Notes: generated from the letters alone by a model not told the origin. A stretch of 64,000 nucleotides of DNA from Staphylococcus edaphicus (GCF_002614725.1 NZ_MRZN01000001.1:1-64000), one strand, 5' to 3'; shown: positions 48,167 through 59,028, counted from the first letter of the stretch. Translations and numbers: made by a program.

Positions 48167-49234
48167 ATGGCTAAAACTAAGAATAGTAATGTTAATGGTA
48201 AACAATTTTTTAGCAACATACTTCAAGCTGTTGGAGCTGGTGTAGTTATTGCATTAATACCAAATGCTTTGCTAGGTGAATTTTTAAAGTTCTTTAAAGA
48301 AGGGAACCAATTACTAGAGTCTGTTTTTCAATTGGTTGTATTAATTCAATCATTTATGGCTTTTATTATTGGTGTGTTAGCAGCGCATCAATTTAAATTT
48401 AGTGGTGCAGGTGCCACGATGATTGGCGTTTCTGCAATGCTTGGTAGTGGTGCTGTAAAGGTAACACCAAATGGTTTTATGTTGAATGGGATTGGAGATA
48501 TTATAAATACGATATTGGTAGTCATGGTTGCTTGTTTTTTATATTTAATACTTCAAAATAAATTAGGTTCTTTAGAAATGATTATACTACCTGTAATAAT
48601 TCCAGTTATAAGTGGCATGATAGGTATTTATTCATTGGGTTATGTATCTAATGTGACAAAAGGTATTGGCCATGTAGTTAGTTCATTTACAGAACTGAAT
48701 CCCTTGTTAATGTCTATATTAATATGTGTTACATATTCGTTATTAATGGTTACACCTATATCTGTTGTAGCAATTGCCACTGCGATAGGTTTATCAGGAT
48801 TAGGTAGTGGTGCTGCTAATATGGGTATTGTAGCAGCGTGTGTTACGTTCTTATTTGGATCAATAAGAGTAAACGGTGCGGGAGTAAACCTTGTATTAAT
48901 TATTGGTGCAGCTAAAATGATGATTCCTGTTTATTTTAAACATTTAATCATTGCAATTCCTTTAATTATAAATGGCATGATAGGCGGATTAATAGCTTAT
49001 TTCATAGGGATTCAAGGCACACCTATGTCTGCAGGGTTTGGTTATACTGGTTTAGTTGGACCGATCAATGCATTTAATAGGATGGATGGAGATCCGGTTA
49101 TGAATGTGATTCTCTTGGTATTTGGCTATCTAATTATCCCGTTTGTGGCTGCATTTTTTGTACATGAATTATGTAAAAAGTTCATTGGAAGCTATTCGGA
49201 TGATATATATAAATTTGAAATACCTAAACAATAA
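48167..49234 (+). CDS. PTS EIIC-family membrane permease (PfoR-like)
   Basis: A 355-residue integral membrane protein with about ten hydrophobic helices, of the PTS_EIIC_2 type once named PfoR after the clostridial locus. Characteristic segments are AGVVIALIPNALLGE, GAGATMIGVSAMLGSGAV and GTPMSAGFGYTGLVGP. No EIIA or EIIB partner is nearby, so sugar transport is not established. GGAGG precedes ATG 48167. It is the first chromosomal gene right of the prophage. Confidence 0.82.
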   Translation: MAKTKNSNVNGKQFFSNILQAVGAGVVIALIPNALLGEFLKFFKEGNQLLESVFQLVVLIQSFMAFIIGVLAAHQFKFSGAGATMIGVSAMLGSGAVKVTPNGFMLNGIGDIINTILVVMVACFLYLILQNKLGSLEMIILPVIIPVISGMIGIYSLGYVSNVTKGIGHVVSSFTELNPLLMSILICVTYSLLMVTPISVVAIATAIGLSGLGSGAANMGIVAACVTFLFGSIRVNGAGVNLVLIIGAAKMMIPVYFKHLIIAIPLIINGMIGGLIAYFIGIQGTPMSAGFGYTGLVGPINAFNRMDGDPVMNVILLVFGYLIIPFVAAFFVHELCKKFIGSYSDDIYKFEIPKQ

Positions 49235-49340
49235 ATCTCAAAGCTAAATTGATTTAAAATATAGAAGGTAATTTTTAAACATATTGTATAAAGAATAAAT
49301 TTCACATATTTGGTATTTAAAGTTGTAAAATAGTGATTGT

Positions 49341-49376
49341 ACCTGAGACAAAAAGTTTGTCTCAGGTTATTTTTTA
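49341..49376 (+). terminator. Intrinsic terminator behind the PTS-like gene
   Basis: Perfect 12-bp stem ACCTGAGACAAA/TTTGTCTCAGGT with loop AAG, followed by TATTTTTT. Confidence 0.9.
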
Positions 49377-49448
49377 TGCAATTTTAATGCATAATTTTAT
49401 AAATTTTTGGTTATATCTAGCGATTAGTAAATTATCACCAAAACACTA

Positions 49449-49477
49449 TTGAATATTATTGCGTTAATATGTATAAT
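49449..49477 (+). promoter_or_regulatory. Promoter of the amino-acid ABC transporter operon
   Basis: TTGAAT (49449-49454), 17-bp spacer, TATAAT (49472-49477), 30 bases before the first start codon. Confidence 0.75.
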
Positions 49478-49506
49478 AATAAATTATATAGAAAAGGGGA
49501 GCGACA

Positions 49507-50970
49507 ATGAGCTATATTACTAAATTAATGATGGCTGCTATTTTAATTATTAGCGGTATAATCGTTTACATTAATCCTGTTGCGCATGCAGCAGAACAAG
49601 ACCAATGGGATAAAATAAAAGAACGTGGTGAATTGCGTGTTGGTTTATCAGCAGATTATGCGCCGTATGAATTTGAGCATAATGTAAATGGTAAATCAGA
49701 ATATGCAGGTATCGATATAGATTTAGCCAAAAAAGTTGCTAAAGATAATCATCTGAAATTAAAAATAGTGAATATGCAATTTGACAGTTTATTGGGAGCT
49801 ATTAAGACAGGGAAGGTCGATTTAATTATTTCTGGAATGACACCTACACCAGAACGTGAAAAAGAAGTAGATTTTTCTAATCCTTATATGACGGTGCAGC
49901 AAAAAATGATAATAAAAAAATCTGATGCAGACCATTTAAAAAATATTAATGATTTCGCAAATAAGAAAGTAGGTGTTCAAAAACAAACACAACAAGAAAA
50001 AATTGCACAAAGTGAAATTGATAATGCTCAAGTACAGTCATTGACAAGAGTTCCAGAAGTAATCATGTCTTTAAAAAGTGGTAAGGTCAAAGGTATGGTC
50101 ATAGAAGGACCAGTTGCAGAAGCTTATTTGAAGCAAAATAAAGATTTAACATTTGCTAAAGATGTGAAATTTAATGAAGGTACAAAAAGTACAGCAATTG
50201 CAGCACCTAAGCATTCACCGAAACTGATGGAAAAATTGAATGCTTCAATAAAGGATGTTAAAGATAATAATTTAATAGCAGATTATAAAGCCTCTGCAGC
50301 AGAAGCAATGAAAAAAGATGATGGCAACTTTTTCACTAAATATGGTAATTTCTTCTTAAAAGGTATAAAAAACACAATTCTAATTTCTATAGTTGGTGTT
50401 TTATTAGGGACTGTGTTTGGTGCACTTATTGCTTTACTTAAGCTAAGTAAAATAAAAATATTGAGATGGCTTGCTTCAGCTTATATTGAGTTCTTAAGAG
50501 GTACACCACTTTTAGTTCAAGTATTCCTGGTTTACTTTGGCACAACTGCAGTTCTTGGGTTAAATATATCGGCGCTTATATGTGGCATGATTGCGCTAGT
50601 AATTAATTGTTCTGCGTATATTGCGGAAATTATAAGAGCAGGTATTAATGCTGTGGATAATGGTCAAACAGAGGCAGCAAGAAGTTTAGGATTATCATAT
50701 GGACAAACTATGAAATCGGTAATCTTACCGCAAGCAATTAAAAATATATTACCAGCTTTAGGCAACGAATTTGTTACTGTAATAAAAGAATCATCCATCG
50801 TTTCTGTTATTGGTGTCAGTGAAATTATGTTTAATGCACAGGTTGTACAAGGTGCGTCATTTGATCCGTTTACACCATTGATTGTTGCTGCAATACTATA
50901 CTTTATTCTTACATTCACATTATCTAGAGTGATGTATTACTTCGAAGGGAGAATGAAAGTTAGTGATTAA
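49507..50970 (+). CDS. Amino-acid ABC transporter, fused binding protein and permease
   Basis: A 487-residue fusion. Signal peptide to about residue 31 (ending AHAAE), then a type-3 solute-binding domain (about 40-265) with [16 protein letters not shown] and [20 protein letters not shown]. The C-terminal permease (about 280-485) has the ABC EAA-type loop [20 protein letters not shown]. Such fusions import glutamine or other polar amino acids with a GlnQ-like ATPase, encoded next in an 8-base overlap. Substrate cannot be read from the sequence. Confidence 0.92.
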   Translation: MSYITKLMMAAILIISGIIVYINPVAHAAEQDQWDKIKERGELRVGLSADYAPYEFEHNVNGKSEYAGIDIDLAKKVAKDNHLKLKIVNMQFDSLLGAIKTGKVDLIISGMTPTPEREKEVDFSNPYMTVQQKMIIKKSDADHLKNINDFANKKVGVQKQTQQEKIAQSEIDNAQVQSLTRVPEVIMSLKSGKVKGMVIEGPVAEAYLKQNKDLTFAKDVKFNEGTKSTAIAAPKHSPKLMEKLNASIKDVKDNNLIADYKASAAEAMKKDDGNFFTKYGNFFLKGIKNTILISIVGVLLGTVFGALIALLKLSKIKILRWLASAYIEFLRGTPLLVQVFLVYFGTTAVLGLNISALICGMIALVINCSAYIAEIIRAGINAVDNGQTEAARSLGLSYGQTMKSVILPQAIKNILPALGNEFVTVIKESSIVSVIGVSEIMFNAQVVQGASFDPFTPLIVAAILYFILTFTLSRVMYYFEGRMKVSD

Positions 50971-51685
50971 CATTAAAAATTTATATAAAACGTTTGATAA
51001 AAATGAAGTGCTTAAAGGGATTGATTTAAAAGTTAATCAAGGCGAAGTTGTTGCAATAATAGGCCCTTCTGGTAGTGGGAAAAGTACATTATTGCGTTGT
51101 ATGAATTTGTTAGAAACACCAACCCGTGGGGAAGTTATTTTTAAAGAAAAAAAACTAACAGATAAGAATACTGAATTAGAAAAACTACGTCAACAAATGG
51201 GAATGGTATTTCAAAATTTTAACTTGTTTCCTCATAAAAAAGTTATAGATAATATTATATTAGCTCCAAGTTTGTTGAAAAAAGATAGTAGCGCTCATTT
51301 AAAACAGCAGGCGCATACGTTATTGGAAAAAGTCGGTTTGGCAGATAAAGCAGATGCGTATCCATCACAATTATCTGGTGGGCAGAAGCAAAGGGTTGCT
51401 ATAGCGAGAGCATTAGCAATGAATCCTGAAGTCTTACTTTTTGATGAGCCAACGTCAGCGCTTGATCCTGAAGTTGTTGGTGATGTTCTTAAAGTTATGA
51501 AAGACTTAGCAAAAGAGGGTATGACAATGGTAGTGGTTACCCATGAAATGAACTTTGCCAGAGATGTTAGCGATAAAGTTGTCTTTATGGCAGACGGCGT
51601 GATTGTTGAATCAGGGACACCAACAGATATATTTGATAACCAACAACATGAAAGAACTAAAAATTTCTTGAGCAGAGTACTATAA
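50963..51685 (+). CDS. Amino-acid ABC transporter ATPase (GlnQ-like)
   Basis: A 240-residue ABC ATPase: Walker [10 protein letters not shown] (about 33-41), Q-loop [11 protein letters not shown], signature [16 protein letters not shown], Walker [13 protein letters not shown] and switch His in VTHEM. It energises the upstream permease. Start GTG 50963 overlaps the permease stop. Confidence 0.94.
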   Translation: MINIKNLYKTFDKNEVLKGIDLKVNQGEVVAIIGPSGSGKSTLLRCMNLLETPTRGEVIFKEKKLTDKNTELEKLRQQMGMVFQNFNLFPHKKVIDNIILAPSLLKKDSSAHLKQQAHTLLEKVGLADKADAYPSQLSGGQKQRVAIARALAMNPEVLLFDEPTSALDPEVVGDVLKVMKDLAKEGMTMVVVTHEMNFARDVSDKVVFMADGVIVESGTPTDIFDNQQHERTKNFLSRVL

Positions 51686-51699
51686 ATAAATAATTACAG

Positions 51700-51746
51700 A
51701 GCATATGAGATGGATTATTTAATTATTCTAACTCATATGCTTTTTT
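51700..51746 (+). terminator. Terminator of the ABC transporter operon
   Basis: 10-bp stem AGCATATGAG/CTCATATGCT around a 22-base loop, followed by T6. Confidence 0.8.
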
Positions 51747-51843
51747 AAATTATAATTAGAAAAGTAATAAACGTCATACGCTAAAAGCATTGGAATGTGT
51801 TAAACTGTAGGATGTATGTTTTAAATGTGGGGTGTAAATGTAA

Positions 51844-52971
51844 ATGGATTTAAACCAATTGAAACAAGATGTCATAGATTATGCTCATACAATTGGTATT
51901 GATAGTATAGGATTTACTACAGCTGATCCCTTTGATGAGTTGAAACAAAAATTAGCTGACTATCATGCTAAAGGATATGCATCTGGTTTCGAAGAATCGG
52001 ATATCGAATTGAGAACAGAACCAAAGTTATCACTTCCGACAGCTAGATCAATCATTGCTATTGCAGTAGGTTATCCAAATAAATTGAAGGGCGCACCTAA
52101 AAGTGTTCGCGGTGATCGAAGAGGCATGTTTGCTCGTGCATCATGGGGACAAGATTATCATTCTATTATGAGAAAACGACTGGATAAACTAGGAGCCTAT
52201 TTAGAAACTAGAGTTGAAGATGTAGAAATACAATCAATGGTAGATACAGGTGTGCTTTCCGACAGAGCAGTTGCAGAACGTGCAGGATTAGGCTACGTAG
52301 GTAGAAATGGGTTTGTTATTAATCCAGAATTAGGCACATGGACCTATTTAGGTGAAATGCTAGTTAGTATACCCTTTCCACCAGATGATCCATTAATTGA
52401 TAGCTGTGGTGATTGTACAATTTGTGTTGATCGTTGTCCAACTGGTGCACTCGTTGGAGATGGACAACTAAATAGCCAAAAATGTATTAGTTTTTTAACA
52501 CAGACAAAAGGATATTTAGCAGATGAATATCGTTATAAAATTGGTAACCGTCTGTATGGTTGTGATACATGCCAACAAGTGTGTCCAAGGAATAAAGGGA
52601 TAAATACACAGCATGATGATATCGTGTTGGAACCCGAAATTTTGAAACCTAGACTTGTACCATTATTACAAATGAGTAATAAAGAATTTAAAAATACCTA
52701 TGGACATTTAGCAGGTGCATGGAGAGGTAAGAAACCAATACAGCGCAATGCAATCGTCGCATTAGCACATTTTAAAGATGAAACTGCAATACCAGAATTA
52801 AAAGAAGTGGCTTTGAATGATCCTAGACCTATGATTAGAGGAACTGCATATTGGGCAATAGGCCAAATTCAAGGTGAAACGGCAAGGCCATTTATATTAC
52901 AACAATATGATAATGAATTAGCAGAAGTCCAGACAGAAATGATGAAAGGGCTTGAAATGAGGAGCGAGTAA
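51844..52971 (+). CDS. queG: Epoxyqueuosine reductase
   Basis: Performs the last step of queuosine synthesis, reducing epoxyqueuosine in tRNA, with cobalamin and two [4Fe-4S] clusters. In 375 residues: the active-site Asp134 (SMVDTG), cluster cysteines 188, 191, 194 and 198 (CGDCTICVDRC) and the second set 214, 240, 243 and 247 (YGCDTCQQVC). The C-terminal 100 residues contain HEAT-like repeats (PAIPELK-type helices). The next gene trmL follows after four bases, a tRNA-modification pair. Confidence 0.94.
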   Translation: MDLNQLKQDVIDYAHTIGIDSIGFTTADPFDELKQKLADYHAKGYASGFEESDIELRTEPKLSLPTARSIIAIAVGYPNKLKGAPKSVRGDRRGMFARASWGQDYHSIMRKRLDKLGAYLETRVEDVEIQSMVDTGVLSDRAVAERAGLGYVGRNGFVINPELGTWTYLGEMLVSIPFPPDDPLIDSCGDCTICVDRCPTGALVGDGQLNSQKCISFLTQTKGYLADEYRYKIGNRLYGCDTCQQVCPRNKGINTQHDDIVLEPEILKPRLVPLLQMSNKEFKNTYGHLAGAWRGKKPIQRNAIVALAHFKDETAIPELKEVALNDPRPMIRGTAYWAIGQIQGETARPFILQQYDNELAEVQTEMMKGLEMRSE

Positions 52972-52975
52972 GAGA

Positions 52976-53446
52976 ATGACAAATCATATAGTATTATTTC
53001 AACCGCAAATACCCGGTAATACGGGCAGTATCGCTAGAACTTGTGCAGGAACATATACACATTTACATTTAATTAAACCATTAGGATTTAGTACGGATGA
53101 TAAAATGTTAAAACGTGCTGGTTTAGATTATTGGGAATCTGTGAATATTTCGTATTATGAAAACATAGAATCGTTTTTTGAAGCTACAGAAGGCACATAC
53201 TATTTGCTAACAAAATTTGGTGAAAAAACGTATTCAAATTTTGACTTCACAGATACAGAACATGATCATTTTTTTATATTTGGACGAGAAACAACAGGGT
53301 TACCTGATTGGGTAAAAGAAAAATATGCAGAAACAGCGTTACGTATTCCTATGAATGATAATATTAGATCATTAAACCTTTCTAATACTGCATCATTACT
53401 CATATATGAAGCTTTAAGACAACAGAGTTTCCCTGAATTACATTAA
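52976..53446 (+). CDS. trmL: tRNA (cytidine/uridine-34-2'-O)-methyltransferase
   Basis: A 156-residue SPOUT methyltransferase that 2'-O-methylates the wobble base of leucine tRNAs. It shows the family start IVLFQPQIPGNTGSIARTCA, LIKPLGFSTDDKMLKRAGLDYW and the knotted C-terminus FIFGRETTGLP...RIPMNDNIRSLNLSN. It forms an operon with queG. Confidence 0.94.
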   Translation: MTNHIVLFQPQIPGNTGSIARTCAGTYTHLHLIKPLGFSTDDKMLKRAGLDYWESVNISYYENIESFFEATEGTYYLLTKFGEKTYSNFDFTDTEHDHFFIFGRETTGLPDWVKEKYAETALRIPMNDNIRSLNLSNTASLLIYEALRQQSFPELH

Positions 53447-53626
53447 TTTTTCAAAATGAATGTAAATATAGTAAAATCTTTGTATAATAGTATTAAGCTT
53501 TAATATTACTTAAACGAAATTAATGCTCAGTTAAATTGAGTAAATGGTTTAATGATACTGTATCAAGGGTATTATTTAAAATAATGCTAAAACGCGTCTT
53601 AATAGAAAAAGAGGAGTGTAATGACT

Positions 53627-54226
53627 ATGGCAATGAATTTTAAAATTTTAGAAAATGAACAAGTTGTAGCAGAATATGCTGCAGATATTTTAAGAAAACA
53701 ATTTAACAACAATCCAACAACAATTGCTGGAGTTCACCTTTCAAGTGATAATGCACCAGTATTAGATGAATTGAAGAAAAATGTAGATAAACATGCAGTA
53801 GATTTTAGTCAAATCAATATTCTTGATTATGATAATAATAAATCATATTTTGAAGCACTAGGTGTTCCAGAAGGCCAAATTTACAATGTTTCATTTGGTG
53901 AAGATACTGAATCATTTATCGGTGATAAAATTAAAACTAAAGAAAATAAAGGAAAATTGATTACACAAGTTCTTTCAATTGATACAAACGGGAAACTAGA
54001 CGTAAGTGTGAAACAAGGTTTATTCTCATCGCGTGAAGTCATTTTAATTATTACAGGTAACGATAAAAAAGAAGTTGTTCATAAACTTTATGAAGAAAAT
54101 GGTAAGACAAGTTTCGAACCTTCTGATTTAAAAGCACATCGTATGGTTAACGTCATTTTAGATGAAGCGGCTGCCGAAGGTTTACCTGAAGATGTTAGAC
54201 ACTATTTCACTGCACGTTTTGCTTAA
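53627..54226 (+). CDS. NagB/sugar-phosphate-isomerase-like protein
   Basis: A 199-residue staphylococcal protein that resembles the NagB/RpiA/6-phosphogluconolactonase fold only loosely (VHLSSDNAPVLDELKK, VILIITGNDKKEVVHKL, LKAHRMVNVILDEAAAEGLP). The activity is unknown. ATG 53627 is 10 bases behind GGAG; an ATG at 53621 is also in frame. The conserved C-terminus and position before fumC suggest a core staphylococcal gene. Confidence 0.7.
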   Translation: MAMNFKILENEQVVAEYAADILRKQFNNNPTTIAGVHLSSDNAPVLDELKKNVDKHAVDFSQINILDYDNNKSYFEALGVPEGQIYNVSFGEDTESFIGDKIKTKENKGKLITQVLSIDTNGKLDVSVKQGLFSSREVILIITGNDKKEVVHKLYEENGKTSFEPSDLKAHRMVNVILDEAAAEGLPEDVRHYFTARFA

Positions 54227-54249
54227 TTAATAAATGTGAGGTGTATATG

Positions 54250-54435
54250 ATGACTATTGATAAAAATCAAAACAATTCACATAATGATGAATTAGAACCA
54301 GAAAATGCTATGGTTGATGATTTTGATGATGTCGTAGAATTAGGAAAAGAAATGGAACAAATCTCGGAAGAAAATGATGAACAAAAGCTAGATAAATCAC
54401 ATGATTCTGAAGTACGTTCTGATTTAAATGAATAG
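54250..54435 (+). CDS. Small acidic protein, conserved staphylococcal (61 aa)
   Basis: A 61-residue protein made largely of Asp, Glu, Asn and Ser (AMVDDFDDVVELGKEMEQIS), probably disordered. ATG 54250 is preceded by GAGGTG; ATG 54247 is adjacent. It is likely cotranscribed with the preceding gene and is followed by a terminator. Function unknown. Confidence 0.7.
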   Translation: MTIDKNQNNSHNDELEPENAMVDDFDDVVELGKEMEQISEENDEQKLDKSHDSEVRSDLNE

Positions 54436-54442
54436 TTCAATC

Positions 54443-54478
54443 AACCTTTGTGAAGCTACAATGTCACAAAGGTTTTTT
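54443..54478 (+). terminator. Intrinsic terminator
   Basis: 11-bp stem AACCTTTGTGA/TCACAAAGGTT with loop AGCTACAATG and a T6 run. Confidence 0.9.
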
Positions 54479-54591
54479 GTTTATGTAGGCTATAGTTTAT
54501 TAGCGAGAACTTTGATTTGAAAAAAGCAATGCCAAGATAAATGGGAATGTGTTATTATTAAAGCATTATTGAATTAAGGAGAATTATATAA

Positions 54592-55008
54592 ATGATTAGC
54601 AAATATTGGAAATACATTATGATAAGTGCTGTTATTGTAAATTTAATTTCTATAAAAGGCTTTCCAATGGCAATCGGTGCACTTTATTTGCCAGTATTAT
54701 TTAAAATAATAAAATTACAGATAAATTTATCACAAGGTCTTGTCGATCAAGTGAACGCTTCAACTTTTGTTAAAGGTAATCAAACAGGTGTGATTATCAG
54801 TGTGCTATGTTGTATTGTGATAACCGTATTATTATTTAAACCTTTAGGTAACTTTTATAGTAATTTAGATGGGATCTTTAGTGTATTGATAACAATAAGC
54901 CCGGTTACATTAGTTATAGGTGGCATTTTATTAATTTTAACTGCAGTAGGTGTAATACAAGCTGCTAAAGTTCAATTTAATAATGTGAATATTACTAAAG
55001 CACGTTAA
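54592..55008 (+). CDS. Integral membrane protein, hypothetical (138 aa)
   Basis: Hydrophobic stretches at about 7-20, 24-40, 65-85 and 97-125 suggest three or four membrane helices, with a short basic end (NITKAR). AAGGAG precedes ATG 54592. I do not recognise the family. It is flanked by terminators and so appears monocistronic. Confidence 0.72.
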   Translation: MISKYWKYIMISAVIVNLISIKGFPMAIGALYLPVLFKIIKLQINLSQGLVDQVNASTFVKGNQTGVIISVLCCIVITVLLFKPLGNFYSNLDGIFSVLITISPVTLVIGGILLILTAVGVIQAAKVQFNNVNITKAR

Positions 55009-55106
55009 TCATAGCTTAAAGCTAGAGATGAATATTCAAATAAATGATGCCTAGGTTTATTGGGGGGCAATATAGATTTTAATAGTATATTCTTTTTTAC
55101 TATGAC

Positions 55107-55137
55107 AGCCTTATGAATTATTTCATAAGGCTTTTTT
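55107..55137 (+). terminator. Intrinsic terminator
   Basis: 11-bp stem AGCCTTATGAA/TTCATAAGGCT with a four-base loop, then T6. Confidence 0.9.
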
Positions 55138-55288
55138 ATCATAAAAATAGCAAAAATCAATATTATCTTTAGATGTTTTAAATATTTGTTAATTAAAAAT
55201 TAAAATAGTAGATTAAATTTAATGATGTTACATAATATGTAAGTTTATATGAGATAATACAGAATTATGAAAACGCTATATAATACAA

Positions 55289-55318
55289 TTGCCCCTTTAA
55301 AATAATTAATGCTATACT
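55289..55318 (+). promoter_or_regulatory. Promoter of fumC
   Basis: TTGCCC (55289-55294), 18-bp spacer, TATACT (55313-55318) with an extended TGC before it. It lies 38 bases before the fumC start. Confidence 0.7.
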
Positions 55319-55355
55319 AATATCGAACAATGATTAATGAAGGGGAGAATTATAA

Positions 55356-56741
55356 ATGTCAGTAAGAATAGAACATGATACATTCGGTGAAATTGAAGTG
55401 CCTGCGGGTAAATATTGGGGTGCACAAACAGAAAGAAGTAAACGTAATTTTCCGGTAGGTAAAGAGCGTATGCCAATTGAAGTTGTGTACGGATTTGCTC
55501 AATTAAAAAGAGGTGCTGCATTAGCTAATCACGAATTAGGCAAGCTATCTGATGCGAAAAAAGATGCTATTGTTTATGCATGTGACCGTGTATTAAATAA
55601 AGAGTTAGATGAACATTTCCCACTTGTTGTGTGGCAAACAGGTAGTGGTACACAAAGTAATATGAATGTAAATGAAGTGGTGAGTTATGTTGCAAATACT
55701 TACTTAAAAGAGCAAGGCAGTGATGAGTCGATTCATCCAAATGATGATGTGAATAAATCACAAAGTTCTAATGATACGTTTCCTACAGCAATGCATGTCG
55801 CATTATACAATGAGGTAGAAACGAAATTAGAACCTGCATTAAAAGCCCTTAGAGATACATTTAAGCAAAAAGAAGAACAATATCATGACATTATAAAAAT
55901 TGGGCGTACACATTTACAAGATGCAACACCTATCCGTCTAGGCCAGGAGATTAGTGGATGGCGTTATATGTTAGACAAGTGTGAAACATTGTTAAGTGAA
56001 TCTAAAGCGCATATTTTGAACTTAGCTATTGGAGGTACTGCAGTCGGTACGGGTATTAATGCACATCCAGAATTTGGTGATAAAGTTGCTAAATTTATTG
56101 CTGAAAATACTGGCTATCCTTTTGTATCATCTGAAAATAAATTCCACGCATTAACAGCACATGACGAAGTTGTACAATTGCACGGTTCATTAAAGGCACT
56201 TGCAACTGATTTGATGAAAATTGCAAATGATATAAGATGGTTAGCTTCTGGTCCTCGTGCAGGTCTTGCTGAATTATCCATTCCAGAGAATGAACCAGGT
56301 TCATCTATTATGCCAGGTAAAGTTAACCCAACGCAATGTGAAATGTTAACTATGGTAGCAGTTCAAGTTATGGGCAATGATACGGCAGTAGGCATTGGTA
56401 GCTCGCAAGGAAACTTTGAACTTAATGTATACAAACCAGTCATTTTATTAAATACATTACAATCTATTTATTTATTAGCAGATGGTATGGATACATTTAA
56501 TAATAATTGTGCTGTAGGTATTGAACCAATACCGGAAAATATTGATAATTATTTAAATCAATCATTAATGCTCGTAACTGCTTTAAACCCTCATATTGGA
56601 TATGAAAAAGCAGCAAGTATCGCAAAAAAAGCACACCGTGAAGGGCTTACTTTAAAAGAGTCAGCTATCGAGTCAGGTTATGTTACAGAAGAACAATTTG
56701 AACAATGGATTAAACCAGAAGATATGGTTGAACCTAAATAA
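55356..56741 (+). CDS. fumC: Fumarate hydratase, class II
   Basis: Interconverts fumarate and L-malate in the TCA cycle without a metal. The 461-residue protein has [14 protein letters not shown] (about 96-109), the substrate segment [29 protein letters not shown] and the fumarase/aspartase signature [15 protein letters not shown] (about 316-330). AAGGGGAGAA precedes the ATG. It is monocistronic, ending at a convergent terminator shared with the next gene. Confidence 0.96.
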   Translation: MSVRIEHDTFGEIEVPAGKYWGAQTERSKRNFPVGKERMPIEVVYGFAQLKRGAALANHELGKLSDAKKDAIVYACDRVLNKELDEHFPLVVWQTGSGTQSNMNVNEVVSYVANTYLKEQGSDESIHPNDDVNKSQSSNDTFPTAMHVALYNEVETKLEPALKALRDTFKQKEEQYHDIIKIGRTHLQDATPIRLGQEISGWRYMLDKCETLLSESKAHILNLAIGGTAVGTGINAHPEFGDKVAKFIAENTGYPFVSSENKFHALTAHDEVVQLHGSLKALATDLMKIANDIRWLASGPRAGLAELSIPENEPGSSIMPGKVNPTQCEMLTMVAVQVMGNDTAVGIGSSQGNFELNVYKPVILLNTLQSIYLLADGMDTFNNNCAVGIEPIPENIDNYLNQSLMLVTALNPHIGYEKAASIAKKAHREGLTLKESAIESGYVTEEQFEQWIKPEDMVEPK

Positions 56742-56802
56742 GGACTCAATAATCTAACATTTAATTAAATAAAGAGACACACACAATTTGTGGATACAAA
56801 AT

Positions 56803-56854
56803 AAAAACACTTTCGCTGAATTCATATAAAATGAATTTATGCGGAAGTGTTTTT
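56803..56854. terminator. Bidirectional terminator between fumC and the pseudouridine synthase
   Basis: AAAAACACTTTCGC/GCGGAAGTGTTTTT with inner pairing of the loop (ATTCAT/ATGAAT). A-rich and T-rich flanks suit both directions. Confidence 0.85.
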
Positions 56855-56889
56855 ATTAATAAATGAATTACTATAATCGATGTTTAGCG

Positions 56890-57717
56890 CTAAATCTCAT
56901 CATCTAAACTTACTGAAATCGTCTTTTGAGTAAGTGGATGAATAAATTCTATTTTATAACTATTTAACTCTAACTTTCTTAACGTAGAATTACCGTATAA
57001 TGGATCGCCAATAACAGGATGTCCAATTTCAGCTAAATGAACACGTATTTGGTGTGTTCTGCCAGTATCTAATTTTATTTCTAATTCACTGACATCTTCT
57101 TTAATCATTTTTGAATTAAGAATATGTGTGATAGCAGTTTGACCGGTAGGAGACACGCGACGCTTATTAGAATGGAATTTATCTTTACCTATTGGCATAT
57201 CAATGGTCTGAGGTTTGATTGGTAATAAACTGTGTACATTAGCCTTATAAATACGGTCTATTTCATTTTCCTCTAACATGCGATCTAAGATTTTTTTCAT
57301 TAATGGATTTTTAGCGACAATCAATAAACCAACTGTTTCTTGGTCTAAGCGATGAATTGGTTCTACATAATCACTTTTTATTGTGTATATGACGTGATTC
57401 ATTAATGTGTTACTCTCTTTTAAATCATTTGGATGTGTCTTGACGCCCTTAGGTTTCATGACAATAGCAATGTCATCATCTTCATAATATATTTGAGCGA
57501 AACGGTAGCTTGGTAAATAATTACTTACTTCATCAGGTGTTGGAATGTAAACAATATCACCAGTATTTACTTTAGTCATAAGCGTTCCAACTTCTTCATT
57601 AATTGTAATTGCCTTTGACATATTTAAATTGTGTAAATCTTTCTTTGGTAAGTGCAATTGTTGAAATATTTCTCTCAACGTTAATTGATTATATTTATTA
57701 GGAATCTCAAATTTCAT
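56890..57717 (-). CDS. RluA-family pseudouridine synthase
   Basis: A 275-residue RNA pseudouridine synthase, of the RluC/RluD type. An N-terminal S4-like region (TLREIFQQLHLPKKDL) precedes the catalytic domain with HRLDQETVGLLIVAKN holding the catalytic Asp. The C-terminal motif is DTGRTHQIRVHLAEIGHPVIGD. ATG 57717 has GAGGAGGAT upstream on the minus strand. The exact target uridines cannot be read. Confidence 0.92.
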   Translation of the reverse strand: MKFEIPNKYNQLTLREIFQQLHLPKKDLHNLNMSKAITINEEVGTLMTKVNTGDIVYIPTPDEVSNYLPSYRFAQIYYEDDDIAIVMKPKGVKTHPNDLKESNTLMNHVIYTIKSDYVEPIHRLDQETVGLLIVAKNPLMKKILDRMLEENEIDRIYKANVHSLLPIKPQTIDMPIGKDKFHSNKRRVSPTGQTAITHILNSKMIKEDVSELEIKLDTGRTHQIRVHLAEIGHPVIGDPLYGNSTLRKLELNSYKIEFIHPLTQKTISVSLDDEI

Positions 57718-57898
57718 ATTATCCTCCTCGATTATCATTATCATCATACCATAAAGATGCTATTAAAAATATTAGTCCAAGGTATTCTATATTAAAAATT
57801 TAAAATATAGCATTTGATGAAAAGATAAAGCTTCGTTTTAAAATTTAGAATGAAGAAGGTATAATAAAGATAAAGTAGTAAAAGAATGGAATGGTTAA

Positions 57899-59008
57899 AT
57901 GGAAAAACCGACAAGACTTGCATTGCTCAAAGAAATTGCTGAATTTTTAAATGAAGAAACGGAAACATACAGCATGATGAACGGTGCGCTAAAGTATCTA
58001 ATAGAAGGTACTGAATTTACAACTGGGTGGATATTTTTTATTGATGATGTTGGGCAACACGAATTAGTATCCCATTTCGAACTACCGGGCGCATTAGCTC
58101 GAGATAATTGTAAATACATGTCGGAAGGTACATGTTGGTGTGTTCAAGCCTATCAAAACAAAAAGCTTACGAAAGCATCAAATATAATCAACTGCTCGCG
58201 TATTAATTTAGCTAATCGTGCACACCATGAAGAAACCAATGGTATAACTCATCATGCCACGGTGCCACTGCGTTCAGGAGAAGAACTATTTGGTTTGTTA
58301 AATGTGGCAACACCATATAAAACAACTTATAGTGAAGAAGATTTAGAATTGCTAGAGTCAGTCGCGCTTCAAATAGGATCTGCTATAAAAAGAATCATAC
58401 TAACAGATCAAGAAAAAGAGGCAGCCCGTATTAGTGAAAGAAATAGGTTAGCACGTGATCTACATGACGCAGTGAACCAATTATTGTTTTCGGTGAAGTT
58501 AACTGCGCATGCCGCCCAAGGCATAACCAAGGAATCTGTATCGCGTAATGCATTTAACTTAATAGAAGATACAAGTCAACAAGCAGTGAATGAAATGCGT
58601 TCATTGATATGGCAACTTAAACCTGTTGGATTAGAACAAGGTTTGGTCTATGCGTTAAAGAATTATAGCGAAATTTTACAAATTAAATTGAACGTTAGCG
58701 TTGACGGGTTAATCAATTTACCAAGTCCTGTAGAAGAAAATGTTTATCGCATTATTCAAGAGGCCATGAACAATACAAAAAAACATGCGAATACAGGTGA
58801 GGTTAAAGTAAGCCTAACTCAAAATAATCAATATTTAACTATCGATATTGAAGATATGGGAAACGGCTTTAATATGAGTCAAGTCAACCTTAACTATTCA
58901 CATGGTATCAATAATATGAGGCAACGTACTAAAGCAATAAAAGGCACACTTGATATTAAATCCATTGAAAATAAAGGTACGAACATACATGTTCAGGTGC
59001 CTTTATAG
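57899..59008 (+). CDS. airS: Redox-sensing histidine kinase AirS (YhcS)
   Basis: A 369-residue cytoplasmic sensor kinase. The N-terminal GAF domain (about 10-165) contains Cys71, Cys79, Cys81 and Cys99, a set like that reported to hold the oxygen/redox-responsive [2Fe-2S] cluster of S. aureus AirS. The HisKA_3 region has phospho-acceptor His189 (RLARDLHDAVNQLL) and the HATPase domain has EAMNNTKKHA and DMGNGF. It acts with AirR, 20 bases downstream. Confidence 0.9.
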   Translation: MEKPTRLALLKEIAEFLNEETETYSMMNGALKYLIEGTEFTTGWIFFIDDVGQHELVSHFELPGALARDNCKYMSEGTCWCVQAYQNKKLTKASNIINCSRINLANRAHHEETNGITHHATVPLRSGEELFGLLNVATPYKTTYSEEDLELLESVALQIGSAIKRIILTDQEKEAARISERNRLARDLHDAVNQLLFSVKLTAHAAQGITKESVSRNAFNLIEDTSQQAVNEMRSLIWQLKPVGLEQGLVYALKNYSEILQIKLNVSVDGLINLPSPVEENVYRIIQEAMNNTKKHANTGEVKVSLTQNNQYLTIDIEDMGNGFNMSQVNLNYSHGINNMRQRTKAIKGTLDIKSIENKGTNIHVQVPL

Positions 59009-59028
59009 AAATAGAAAAGAGGAAGACA

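Larger units (their letters stand above)
55009..55355. other. Intergenic region upstream of fumC, no genes
   Basis: It contains the terminator at 55107-55137 and the fumC promoter at 55289-55318. The remaining bases are AT-rich and show no ORF or RNA that I can support. Confidence 0.6.
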